From: DASXTW01 sp046726275
Lineage (GTDB): Bacteria; Actinomycetota; UBA4738
Direction of reading: 5' to 3'
Length of the DNA: 32,985 nt
Assembly (NCBI GenBank): GCA_046726275.1
Contig: JBKPAF010000094.1
Coordinates: forward strand, 1 to 32,985
Shown: piece after piece, positions 14,432 through 21,621 of the stretch
Layout of the letters: each line of letters opens with the position of its first letter
How positions within the stretch are numbered: position 1 is the stretch's first letter
Notes under the pieces: generated by a model
Seen by the model: the letters and a program-made list of their open reading frames with translations, nothing else
Told to the model about the DNA's origin: nothing
The model's database searches: none
Program-made: the position numbers and the translations under genes

Positions 14432-15327
14432 TCCTCGTCGCTGGGGGGAGCGGCTTCATCGGGGCCGCGGTGGTGCGCAATCTGGTCGCGAGTGGAGATG
14501 ACGTCGGGGTGATGACCGCGCACCCCGAGCGGTCGCGCACCAGGATCGAAGGGTTGGGCGCCCGCGTCGTTCTCGGGGACGTCCTCGATCCGCCGTCGCT
14601 GGACAGGGCCCTCCAAGGCGCGGAGGCCGTCATTCAGGCGCTTACCTTCCCCACGTTTCCCGCGGAGAAGCCGCGCAAGCGGTACACGTTCGAGGAGTTC
14701 GACCATCGAGGGACCGAGCGACTCGTCAACGCCGCCGCGAACGCGCGCGTATCGCGATATGTCTACACGTCAGGGACCGGCGTCCGCCCCGACGCGCCCG
14801 GGGTCCGGTACCGGGCGAAGTGGTTCGGCGAAGAGGCCATCCGGGCCACCGGGATCATCCACGCGATCATCCGCCCCTCGTGGGTCTACGGTGCCGAGGA
14901 TCCCGGGCTGAACAAGTTCGTCGCGTTCCATCGCTGGTTGCCGTTCGTCCCGGTCATCGGGGACGGCTCTCAGCGGCTTCAGCCCGTCTTCGTGGAAGAT
15001 GTCGCCGAGGCGCTCGCACAGGCAGCGCGCTCAGGCGGCCCGGCGGGGACGTTCGAGATCGGCGGCCCCGACGTCCTGACCATGAACGAGGTGCTGCGAA
15101 CCATGATGGAGGTTCGTGGGAAGGTGAAGCCGCTCGTGCACTTCCCGCCGTTCCTCCCCAGGCTCGCGGGGTTCTTCCTCCAGGTCCTTCCCAGGCCTCC
15201 ACTTTCTCCCGAGGCTGTCGACTTCGCCACGGACGAGGCCACCGCCGATACGAAGGCCCTCCTGAAGGAGTTCGATCTCCGCCTAACCCCGCTTCGAGAC
15301 GGGCTCTCGACGTACCTGGCCGCGTGA
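14428..15327 (+). CDS. NDUFA9-like atypical SDR (NAD(P)-binding epimerase/dehydratase family)
   Basis: A 299-residue Rossmann-fold protein. Gly-Gly-Ser-Gly-Phe-Ile-Gly at 6-12 binds the dinucleotide, followed by Gly-Asp-Val-Leu-Asp and Tyr-Thr-Ser-Gly-Thr-Gly segments. The place of the usual Tyr-x-x-x-Lys pair reads Tyr-Arg-Ala-Lys-Trp-Phe-Gly-Glu-Glu-Ala, so the catalytic spacing is altered, as in the atypical SDRs related to the complex I subunit NDUFA9. Pro-Val-Phe-Val-Glu-Asp-Val-Ala and Phe-Glu-Ile-Gly-Gly-Pro-Asp are typical of that group. The C-terminal 60 residues contain a hydrophobic Phe/Leu/Pro-rich stretch that may touch the membrane. Substrate unknown. The ATG overlaps the upstream stop (ATGA). 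Confidence 0.86.
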   Translation: MILVAGGSGFIGAAVVRNLVASGDDVGVMTAHPERSRTRIEGLGARVVLGDVLDPPSLDRALQGAEAVIQALTFPTFPAEKPRKRYTFEEFDHRGTERLVNAAANARVSRYVYTSGTGVRPDAPGVRYRAKWFGEEAIRATGIIHAIIRPSWVYGAEDPGLNKFVAFHRWLPFVPVIGDGSQRLQPVFVEDVAEALAQAARSGGPAGTFEIGGPDVLTMNEVLRTMMEVRGKVKPLVHFPPFLPRLAGFFLQVLPRPPLSPEAVDFATDEATADTKALLKEFDLRLTPLRDGLSTYLAA

Positions 15328-15908
15328 GGACTTCAGGGCCGGCGGGAGCGACGGTACCGTGGCGTCCGACCCGGGATCAGATCGCCGCCGCCCGAGGTGC
15401 GAAGGTTCCCGATGTCCTCGCGCCGCATCTGGCGGTCCTCTTCGTCGGGATCAATCCTGGGCTGTACTCGGGGGCGGTGGGCCATCACTTCGCCAGGCCT
15501 GGGAATCGGTTCTGGAAGGCCTTGCGCCTGGCCGGATTCACCGATCGCGTCCTCTCGCCGTTCGAGGAAGAACAGCTGCTCGACCGGGGCGTGGGCATCA
15601 CGAACCTTGTGGATCGGGCCACTGCCGGTGCCGACGAGCTCACTCCGGAAGAGCTCCGTCGAGGCGCGCGGCGACTCGAGCGGAAGGTGTGCCGGGACGA
15701 GCCGCGGTTCGTGGCCTTTCTCGGCCTCGGCGCCTACAGGACCGCCTTCGGACAGGGTGGCGCGGACGTCGGGCCGCAGCCGGGCCAGATGTGCCGTTCC
15801 CGGGTGTGGCTCCTCCCGAACCCGAGCGGGCTGAACGCGCACTACCAGATCGAGGATCTCGCCAGGACGTTCGGAGAGCTCCACGGGGCCGCTATTCCCG
15901 TGGGGTGA
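15324..15908 (+). CDS. mug: Mismatch-specific uracil/thymine-DNA glycosylase (Mug/TDG family)
   Basis: A 194-residue glycosylase that removes uracil or ethenocytosine, and to a degree thymine, mispaired with guanine. Motif A reads Val-Gly-Ile-Asn-Pro-Gly-Leu-Tyr-Ser-Gly at 41-50 with the catalytic Asn at 44. Motif B reads Leu-Pro-Asn-Pro-Ser-Gly-Leu-Asn near the C-terminus, close to the Escherichia coli Mug version. The GTG start overlaps the SDR stop by GTGA and gives a short N-terminal tail before the conserved core. It is the last gene of the TetR-flanked operon; its 3' end overlaps the convergent histidine kinase gene by 17 bases. Confidence 0.9.
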   Translation: MRTSGPAGATVPWRPTRDQIAAARGAKVPDVLAPHLAVLFVGINPGLYSGAVGHHFARPGNRFWKALRLAGFTDRVLSPFEEEQLLDRGVGITNLVDRATAGADELTPEELRRGARRLERKVCRDEPRFVAFLGLGAYRTAFGQGGADVGPQPGQMCRSRVWLLPNPSGLNAHYQIEDLARTFGELHGAAIPVG

Positions 15909-17808
15909 CCACTCCGGCTCCGGCCGGACGCTCCTCGGCGCCGGCCTTCTCCAACGCACCGGCCATCGTCGATTCGCCGAGGTCCTCTCCATCCTCGCTC
16001 GGGAGCACGACGGGGAGCCAGACGCGGAAGGTCGAGCCTTCTCCAATGCCCGACGTGACCGTGATGGTTCCTCCCATGGCGTCTACCAGTCGCTTGGTGA
16101 TGTAGAGCCCAAGACCGGCCCCCTCGATCTCCCTGGTCATGGCCTGACCGACCTGGTGGAAACGGTCGAAGATCATCGGGAGGGAGTCGGGCGGGATCCC
16201 GACCCCCTGGTCCGTCACGGCGAGCTGGAACCAGTCGTCCCGGACCAGGCCGTCGATCCGAACCTCGGCGTCCGGAGGCGAGAACTTCAACGCGTTCTCG
16301 ACCAGATTCCGAAGGATTTGATCGAGCCGGTGCGGATCCGTACGGATCGTCGCGCCGGACGGCTCGACGTTCACCCGCACCCGTGCCCGCCTCTCCGGCC
16401 CAAGGGGCTCGACGGTCTCGGCGAGGAATTGTCCGAGGTCCACGGGTATGGATTCGAACCTGATCGTTCCGGCCTCGATGCGGGAGACGAACAGGAGGTC
16501 TTCGACCAGCCGGGCCAGTCGGGCACTCTGGCGGTCGATGATCTGCATGAAATTGGTCAGCTGGTCAACTGAAAGGCGGTCCTGGTTCCGCTGGAGGGTG
16601 TTCACGAACCCTCGGATCGCCGTGATAGGAGTACGGAGCTCGTGGCTGGTGATCGCGATGAAGTCCGACTTCATCTGGTCGAGCTCCTGAAGCCGTCTCA
16701 TGGTCTCGCGTTGCTGCGAGAGCAGCCTGTTGCTGTGAGCGACGAGGGCGATCTGATCGGACAGGCGAGTCAGCAAGCCGAGTGAGGACTGGTCGAACGC
16801 GTCGGGAGATCGGCTCTCCACGTCGAGGACGCCGATGAGCTCGTCGCCGATCCTCATCGGGACGGCCATCTCGGAACGCATGTCGGGGTCAGCCTCGATG
16901 TAGTTCTCGTGCTGCGTCACGTCGGGGACGATCTGTGATCGGCCCGTGGCCGCCACGGTTCCGCACACACCCTTGCCGAAGGGGATCCGGTCCTCGTAGA
17001 AGGGCATGCCGTACATCCCTTTGACCACCAGCTCATCGCCGTCCCGAAGCAGGATCGACAAGGCTTCGAACTGAAGGTCGCGCCCGATGGCGCCGGCCAT
17101 GAGCTGGATCGAGGTGTCCAGGTCCTCCGCGGCGACGCCCGTGAGGATTGCGGTGTTGAAGGCGGCGAGCTCGCGTCGAGCGAGGGCCTCCCTGGTGGCT
17201 GCCTCCTCGGCCTGGTGGGCCTGCCGGGTGGCCCGTTCTGCCTGCCGGGCCAGCGATCTGGACATGAACCCCGCGACCAGGGCGATGATCGCCTGGATGC
17301 CCACACGGAAGGCCACGTTCGCCAGGAGGAACGGGTACTCGGGGAAGCGCGCCGCGAGGTAGGCCTCGCGGGCGACCTCGGAGACGAGCGTGATGGCCAC
17401 GGTCACCATCGCGCCCTCCAACTGGTACCGCAGGGCTCCCTCCAGGGGCAGGATGTAGATGACCACCCACACGGACCCTTTGGGGTCGTAGCTATAGATC
17501 CAGGCCAGCGAGAAGATGACCAGGGCGTCCATCACGAAGGCGCTCCAGCCCAGCCGTTGGAGCGACACGAGCGTCGTTGCCCGGCCGACCCCGATCCAGA
17601 TCAGCAGATTGCCGGCTCCCAGCACGGAGATGAGGGAGTACCCAAGCAGAAGGACCGTGGTGCTTGCGTACGGAGGAGGTCCGGAGTTCGACTGATAGAC
17701 CAGGTAGAAGCCGAGGATGACCGCGAACCAGCGCACACGGATCAGGCCTCGCTCCAGCCGCCGGGCCCGTTCCAGTTCCTTGCTCGCGCCAGCCGCTATC
17801 GGTTCCAT
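15892..17808 (-). CDS. Membrane sensor histidine kinase with GAF domain (orphan)
   Basis: A 638-residue two-component sensor. The N-terminal part (about 25-185) contains roughly five hydrophobic membrane segments with almost no periplasmic domain, then a short Glu/Ala/Arg coiled coil and a GAF domain (about 215-365). The HisKA domain has Ser-His-Glu-Leu-Arg-Thr-Pro with the phospho-accepting His389. The ATPase domain shows Asn-Leu-Val-Glu-Asn-Ala-Leu-Lys, Asp-Gln-Gly-Val-Gly-Ile-Pro, Phe-Asp-Arg-Phe-His and Gly-Ala-Gly-Leu-Gly-Leu-Tyr. No response regulator is adjacent, so the partner is unknown. The ATG at 17808 is preferred; a TTG at 17835 would add nine residues and overlap the ffh promoter candidate. 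Confidence 0.92.
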   Translation of the reverse strand: MEPIAAGASKELERARRLERGLIRVRWFAVILGFYLVYQSNSGPPPYASTTVLLLGYSLISVLGAGNLLIWIGVGRATTLVSLQRLGWSAFVMDALVIFSLAWIYSYDPKGSVWVVIYILPLEGALRYQLEGAMVTVAITLVSEVAREAYLAARFPEYPFLLANVAFRVGIQAIIALVAGFMSRSLARQAERATRQAHQAEEAATREALARRELAAFNTAILTGVAAEDLDTSIQLMAGAIGRDLQFEALSILLRDGDELVVKGMYGMPFYEDRIPFGKGVCGTVAATGRSQIVPDVTQHENYIEADPDMRSEMAVPMRIGDELIGVLDVESRSPDAFDQSSLGLLTRLSDQIALVAHSNRLLSQQRETMRRLQELDQMKSDFIAITSHELRTPITAIRGFVNTLQRNQDRLSVDQLTNFMQIIDRQSARLARLVEDLLFVSRIEAGTIRFESIPVDLGQFLAETVEPLGPERRARVRVNVEPSGATIRTDPHRLDQILRNLVENALKFSPPDAEVRIDGLVRDDWFQLAVTDQGVGIPPDSLPMIFDRFHQVGQAMTREIEGAGLGLYITKRLVDAMGGTITVTSGIGEGSTFRVWLPVVLPSEDGEDLGESTMAGALEKAGAEERPAGAGVVTPRE

Positions 17809-17830
17809 CCGCCGTGCGCCGCCCCGGTCG

Positions 17831-17836
17831 TACAAT
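17831..17836 (+). promoter_or_regulatory. Candidate -10 element for ffh
   Basis: TACAAT in the divergent gap between the histidine kinase and ffh. Transcription would start near 17843, about 40 bases before the ffh ATG at 17883. No convincing -35 is visible. Confidence 0.35.
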
Positions 17837-17882
17837 GGCCTCTCACAAGAAGCATACGCGCCAGTCCATCCCGACAGACCAA

Positions 17883-19253
17883 ATGTTCGACACCCTGAAC
17901 GACCGCCTGAACGCGGTCTTCCGCAAGCTTCGCTCGCGAGGCAAGCTCCATCCGAAGCAGGTGGATGCGGCCCTCGCGGACATCCGCACGGCCCTGCTCG
18001 AGGCGGACGCGTCGCTGGAGGTCGTCGACGACTTCCTGGCCAGGGTTCGTGCCCGCGCTCTGTCGGACGAGGTCATGCGGAGCCTGACCCCGGCCCAACA
18101 GGTCATCAAAGTCGTCCGGGACGAGCTCACCCAGACCCTGGGCGGCGAGCACCGTCCCTTCACGCTGCCGGGGGTCAACCCCGTGGTGGTGATGATGGCC
18201 GGGGTCCAGGGGTCGGGAAAGACCACCGCCTGCGCAAAGCTCGCTCAATGGTTGAAGAAAGAGAAGGGTCGCCAGCCGCTGCTCGTCGCTGCGGACCTCC
18301 AGAGGCCGGCCGCCATCGAGCAGCTGTTCACGCTGGGCGGTGAGATCGGCGTCCCGGTGGTGTCGGACGGGAACAAGCCCGAGAAAGTAGCCAAGAGCGC
18401 CCTGAAGCAGGCCGTCCGCGAAGGACGCAACGTGGTCATCGTGGACACCGCAGGGCGGCTGCACGTCGACCCCGACATGATGAAGGAGGCCCGGCGGGTC
18501 AAGGACGCCCTCGGTCCACACCATGTCCTGATGGCCTGCGACTCGATGACCGGGCAGGACGCCGTCATCCAGGCCCGGGAGTTCATGCGGGAGGTCGACG
18601 TCACCGGCTTCGTCCTGACCAAGCTGGATGGTGATTCCCGGGGCGGGGCTGCGCTCTCCATCACCCACGTCACGGGCCGGCCAATCTTCTTCGCGGGCAC
18701 CGGGGAGAAGCCGAGCGACCTCGAGCCGTTCTATCCGGATCGCATGGCCTCTCGCATCCTCGGGATGGGCGACGTGCTCACGCTCATCGAGAAGGCCGAG
18801 AAGGAGATGGACCAAGAGAAGGCGGCCGAGGCTGCCGAGAAGATGGCTCGCGCCCAGTTCACCCTGGAGGACTTCCTGGAGCAGATGCGCCAGGTCAAGA
18901 AGCTGGGGCCGCTGCAGGACCTCTTGGCCATGCTGCCCGGAATGCCTGGGGGGAAGGAACAGCTCAAGGACCTCCAGGTCGACGAGGGGGAGCTCGCCCG
19001 GACCGAGGCGATCATCTGTTCCATGACGCCGGAGGAGCGGCGGAACCCCGCTATCATCGGCGGGAGCCGGCGGCTGCGCATCGCCCGGGGAGCGGGCACG
19101 ACCACGCACGAGGTGAACGCTCTCCTCAAGCAGTTCGCCCAAGCAAGGAAGATGATGAAGTCGATGATGGGGATGGCCGGGTTCGGCGGCCGCGGTGGAA
19201 AGGGTCTGAGGCTGCCGAAGCTCCCCCCAGGCATCAACCTTCCTGGCACGTAA
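17883..19253 (+). CDS. ffh: Signal recognition particle protein Ffh
   Basis: A 456-residue SRP GTPase that binds signal sequences and 4.5S RNA. It begins Met-Phe-Asp-Thr-Leu-Asn-Asp-Arg-Leu, the family N-terminus, which decides the start; ATGs at 17835 and 17814 would add residues with no family support. The G domain shows Gly-Val-Gln-Gly-Ser-Gly-Lys-Thr-Thr near 107, Asp-Thr-Ala-Gly-Arg-Leu-His and Thr-Lys-Leu-Asp-Gly-Asp. The C-terminal M domain ends in a Met- and Gly-rich tail (Met-Met-Lys-Ser-Met-Met-Gly-Met). It heads the rpsP-khpA-rimM-trmD block, the common actinobacterial order. Confidence 0.96.
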   Translation: MFDTLNDRLNAVFRKLRSRGKLHPKQVDAALADIRTALLEADASLEVVDDFLARVRARALSDEVMRSLTPAQQVIKVVRDELTQTLGGEHRPFTLPGVNPVVVMMAGVQGSGKTTACAKLAQWLKKEKGRQPLLVAADLQRPAAIEQLFTLGGEIGVPVVSDGNKPEKVAKSALKQAVREGRNVVIVDTAGRLHVDPDMMKEARRVKDALGPHHVLMACDSMTGQDAVIQAREFMREVDVTGFVLTKLDGDSRGGAALSITHVTGRPIFFAGTGEKPSDLEPFYPDRMASRILGMGDVLTLIEKAEKEMDQEKAAEAAEKMARAQFTLEDFLEQMRQVKKLGPLQDLLAMLPGMPGGKEQLKDLQVDEGELARTEAIICSMTPEERRNPAIIGGSRRLRIARGAGTTTHEVNALLKQFAQARKMMKSMMGMAGFGGRGGKGLRLPKLPPGINLPGT

Positions 19254-19273
19254 CGAGTTCGGAGCATCCGAGC

Positions 19274-19305
19274 GGGAGACACGGTCTCTCGACGGCCGAG
19301 AGGAG
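19274..19305 (+). promoter_or_regulatory. Mutually exclusive leader hairpins covering the rpsP ribosome binding site
   Basis: GGGAGAC (19274-19280) can pair with GTCTCTC (19284-19290) across a three-base loop, with one G-U pair. Alternatively CTCTCG (19286-19291) pairs with CGAGAG (19297-19302) across ACGGC. The two share bases 19286-19290, so only one can form. The second hides part of the Shine-Dalgarno GAGAGGAG (19298-19305), eight bases before the rpsP ATG. This looks like a translational on/off switch; the trigger is unknown. Confidence 0.4.
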
Positions 19306-19313
19306 TCGCTAAC

Positions 19314-19664
19314 ATGGTGAAGATCAGGCTGATGCGGATGGGAGCCACCAAACGTCCCTTCTTCCGCGTCGTGGTGGCCGATTCGCGGAGTCCTCGCGAC
19401 GGCCGGTTCATCGAAAACATCGGGAAGTACCGTCCCCTGGCCGATCCCTCCGAGATCGAGATCGACCAGGACCGTGCCCTCTACTGGCTCTCCCAGGGCG
19501 CCCAGCCCACCGAACAGGTGGTTCACCTGTTGAGGATCCAGGGCATCTGGGACCGCTTCCAGGAGACGAAGAAGGGGCCCGGGGCCAAGAGTGGCCCGGC
19601 GGCCGCCGGCTCCAAGCGCGCATCTGACACCCCCGCCTCCTCCGAGGCCCCCAACTCGGCCTGA
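19314..19664 (+). CDS. rpsP: 30S ribosomal protein S16
   Basis: A 116-residue S16. Met-Val-Lys-Ile-Arg-Leu-Met-Arg-Met-Gly and Lys-Arg-Pro-Phe-Phe-Arg-Val-Val-Val-Ala-Asp are the family N-terminus, followed by Arg-Phe-Ile-Glu-Asn-Ile-Gly. The conserved core ends near residue 84; the remaining 30 residues form a Lys/Gly/Ala/Ser/Pro-rich tail, as in several actinobacterial S16 proteins. GAGGAG lies eight bases before the ATG. It lies between ffh and khpA. Confidence 0.96.
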   Translation: MVKIRLMRMGATKRPFFRVVVADSRSPRDGRFIENIGKYRPLADPSEIEIDQDRALYWLSQGAQPTEQVVHLLRIQGIWDRFQETKKGPGAKSGPAAAGSKRASDTPASSEAPNSA

Positions 19665-19674
19665 CGAGGCTCGG

Positions 19675-19905
19675 GTGAAGGAGGTCCTCGAGTACATCGC
19701 CAGGAACCTGGTCGATGACCCGGACGCAGTCCAGGTGACGGAGGAACGGAGCGACCAGACGGTGATCCTCAAGCTTCTGGTGGCCCCCGAAGACGTCGGA
19801 AAGGTGATCGGCCGGGGTGGCCGGACGGCCCGCGCCATCAGGGATGTCGTCAGGGCAGCCGGCACGAGGGGCGGGGTGACAGCCTTGGTCGAGATCGTGG
19901 GGTGA
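19675..19905 (+). CDS. khpA: KH-domain RNA-binding protein KhpA
   Basis: A 76-residue single KH domain that binds RNA, usually as a dimer or with KhpB, in roles linked to cell size and small-RNA function in firmicutes. The Ile-Gly-Arg-Gly-Gly-Arg-Thr-Ala-Arg-Ala-Ile-Arg loop is the KH GxxG motif. The GTG at 19675 has GAGG six bases upstream and gives the usual family length; the frame is open upstream only over the rpsP tail. Standard position between rpsP and rimM, with a GTGA overlap into rimM. Confidence 0.92.
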   Translation: MKEVLEYIARNLVDDPDAVQVTEERSDQTVILKLLVAPEDVGKVIGRGGRTARAIRDVVRAAGTRGGVTALVEIVG

Positions 19906-20417
19906 GCGAACGGCCCCGGTGGATCGCCGTGGGCCGGATCACCCGGACCCACGGAGTGAAGGGTGAGGTCGCGGTTCTCCCGTTGTCTCAAGTGACCTCG
20001 CGCTTCGACGCCGGATCCACCGTCTTCCTCGACGAGAACGAGGACCGGCCCCTGACCGTGGCTGCATCCAGGCCGCACCAGCAGCGACTCTTAGTGGCAT
20101 TTCGCGGGATCGGAGATCGCACGTCGGCCGACTCGCTCCGTGGCCGCTACCTGTTCGTCCGAGCGTCGACCTCACCACCGCTCCCGGATGGGGAGTACTG
20201 GTCCCACGATCTCATCGGGTGCGAAGTGCTCACCCAGGACGGACGCCGGATCGGCCGGATCCGGGAGATCATGCACACGCAGGCCAACGACGTCTGGGCA
20301 ACCGATGGTGACGATGGCGAGGTGCTGATCCCGGCCCTCAGAGACGTGGTCTCCGAAGTGGATGTGCCGGGCAGACGGGTCGTCGTGCGCGAGGTTCCCG
20401 GACTCACATCGTCATGA
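19902..20417 (+). CDS. rimM: Ribosome maturation factor RimM
   Basis: A 171-residue 30S assembly factor that binds S19. The N-terminal RimM beta barrel starts Ala-Val-Gly-Arg-Ile-Thr-Arg-Thr-His-Gly-Val-Lys-Gly-Glu-Val, and the C-terminal PRC-barrel starts near Tyr-Trp-Ser-His-Asp-Leu-Ile-Gly-Cys. The GTG overlaps the khpA stop (GTGA), and its own stop overlaps the trmD start (ATGA), so the three genes are probably translationally coupled. Confidence 0.94.
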   Translation: MSERPRWIAVGRITRTHGVKGEVAVLPLSQVTSRFDAGSTVFLDENEDRPLTVAASRPHQQRLLVAFRGIGDRTSADSLRGRYLFVRASTSPPLPDGEYWSHDLIGCEVLTQDGRRIGRIREIMHTQANDVWATDGDDGEVLIPALRDVVSEVDVPGRRVVVREVPGLTSS

Positions 20418-21115
20418 GTGAGGCATCGATCCGGTTCGACGTCCTCACGCTCTTCCCGGGCATCTTCGATGGGCCCCTCCAGGAGAGCCTCCTAGGGCGG
20501 GCAGTGAACTCCGGCTTGGTGGCGGTGCATCTGCACGACATCCGGGAGCACGCCCGCGACAAGCACCGTCAGGTGGACGACTACGGATTCGGCGGGGGCC
20601 CGGGGATGGTGATGAAGCCCGAGCCCATCTTCGAGGCCGTGGAGTCCCTGCCGCCCGGCGACAAGAGGATCATCCTGATGTCTCCATCCGGCCGGCGTCT
20701 CGACCAGCAGCTCGTCAGGGAGTTGGCCAGGGAACGCTGGCTGGTGCTGATCTGCGGGCGGTACGAAGGAGTGGACGAGCGCGTCGTTGCGGGGCTCCCG
20801 GCAGAGGAGATCTCCATCGGGGACTTCGTCCTCGCGGGGGGCGAGGTGGCCGCGCTGGCCCTGGTCGAAGCGGTCAGCCGCTTGGTCCCGGGCGTTGTCG
20901 GGAACCAGGAGTCCCTGACCGCAGAGTCATTCGAGGACGGGCTGCTCGATCACCCGCACTACACCCGCCCAGCGTCCTTCCGAGGCATGGAGGTGCCCGA
21001 CGTCCTCCTGTCGGGCGATCACTCCAGGATCGAGGAATGGCGGCACCGTCAATCGGCGGAGAAGACGCGGAGGAACCGTCCCGACCTGACACAGCCCGAA
21101 CAAGGAGATCCCTAG
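20414..21115 (+). CDS. trmD: tRNA (guanine(37)-N1)-methyltransferase TrmD
   Basis: A 233-residue SPOUT methyltransferase that makes m1G37 in tRNA and prevents frameshifting. Visible family features are Asp-Val-Leu-Thr-Leu-Phe-Pro-Gly-Ile-Phe at the N-terminus, Asp-Asp-Tyr-Gly-Phe-Gly-Gly-Gly-Pro-Gly-Met, Cys-Gly-Arg-Tyr-Glu-Gly-Val-Asp, and the trefoil-knot SAM loop Ile-Gly-Asp-Phe-Val-Leu-Ala-Gly-Gly-Glu. It overlaps rimM by ATGA and is followed by a 97-base gap containing the rplS promoter. Confidence 0.96.
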   Translation: MSEASIRFDVLTLFPGIFDGPLQESLLGRAVNSGLVAVHLHDIREHARDKHRQVDDYGFGGGPGMVMKPEPIFEAVESLPPGDKRIILMSPSGRRLDQQLVRELARERWLVLICGRYEGVDERVVAGLPAEEISIGDFVLAGGEVAALALVEAVSRLVPGVVGNQESLTAESFEDGLLDHPHYTRPASFRGMEVPDVLLSGDHSRIEEWRHRQSAEKTRRNRPDLTQPEQGDP

Positions 21116-21164
21116 ACCACCGCAATGGCGCCGGCCAGAACAAGCCGGAGAGTCGATCTGCCGA

Positions 21165-21173
21165 TGCTATGAT
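21165..21173 (+). promoter_or_regulatory. Extended -10 promoter of rplS
   Basis: TGcTATGAT at 21165-21173 is an extended -10 in the trmD-rplS gap. Transcription would start near 21180 and give a leader of about 32 bases. The core GATGCTA matches the promoter candidate at 749-758. A short hairpin (CCGGC 21131-21135 with GCCGG 21144-21148) just upstream could end trmD transcripts, but no T-run follows it. Confidence 0.5.
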
Positions 21174-21212
21174 TGCCAACCGCGTTCACCAGGGATCCGG
21201 AACAGTCACGCT

Positions 21213-21617
21213 ATGAACAAAGTCGACCTCGTCGAGAAGCCGCGCCTGCGCGAAGACCTCCCCGAATTCAGACCGGGCGATACGGTTCGCGTCCATGTGC
21301 GCGTGGCCGAAGCCGGCCGGGAGCGCATCCAGGTGTTCCAGGGCGTGGTTATCCGGCGCCAGGGTGGCGGTCTCCGAGAGACGTTCACCGTTCGGAAGGT
21401 CTCGTTCGGGGTGGGGGTGGAGCGCACGTTCCCGGTGCACTCGCCCACCATCGCCAGGATCGAGGTGGTCTCCCGAGGACGCGTACGTCGCGCCAAGCTC
21501 TACTACCTCAGGGAGCGCCGTGGGAAGCGGGCGCGGATCCGGGAGCGGAGGGAGCCGGTCCCGGCTCGAGGCGCCGTGGAGGAGCCCGAGCAGGGAGCTG
21601 AGGCGGAGCAGGCCTGA
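21213..21617 (+). CDS. rplS: 50S ribosomal protein L19
   Basis: A 134-residue L19, located at the 30S-50S interface. Phe-Arg-Pro-Gly-Asp-Thr-Val-Arg-Val-His-Val, Phe-Gln-Gly-Val-Val-Ile-Arg-Arg and Arg-Arg-Ala-Lys-Leu-Tyr-Tyr-Leu-Arg are family hallmarks. The conserved core ends near residue 112; the last 20 residues are Glu/Ala/Pro-rich and poorly conserved. No clear Shine-Dalgarno precedes the ATG. lepB follows after four bases. Confidence 0.96.
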   Translation: MNKVDLVEKPRLREDLPEFRPGDTVRVHVRVAEAGRERIQVFQGVVIRRQGGGLRETFTVRKVSFGVGVERTFPVHSPTIARIEVVSRGRVRRAKLYYLRERRGKRARIRERREPVPARGAVEEPEQGAEAEQA

Positions 21618-21621
21618 CGGC

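Noticed and set aside
17809..17882. 4.5S or other small RNA gene in the gap before ffh
   Set aside because: Only 74 bases, with no SRP-RNA-like GGAAG/AGCAG apical loop or long hairpin.
17796..20078. A 760-codon open frame on the minus strand across ffh, rpsP and khpA
   Set aside because: The + strand carries unmistakable Ffh, S16 and KhpA here. The antisense frame is low in aromatic residues, rich in His, Gly, Pro and Arg, and has no motif; it arises from the high G+C third positions.
21131..21148. Terminator after trmD (CCGGC/GCCGG hairpin)
   Set aside because: Only five base pairs, an eight-base loop and no T-run; recorded only as context for the rplS promoter.
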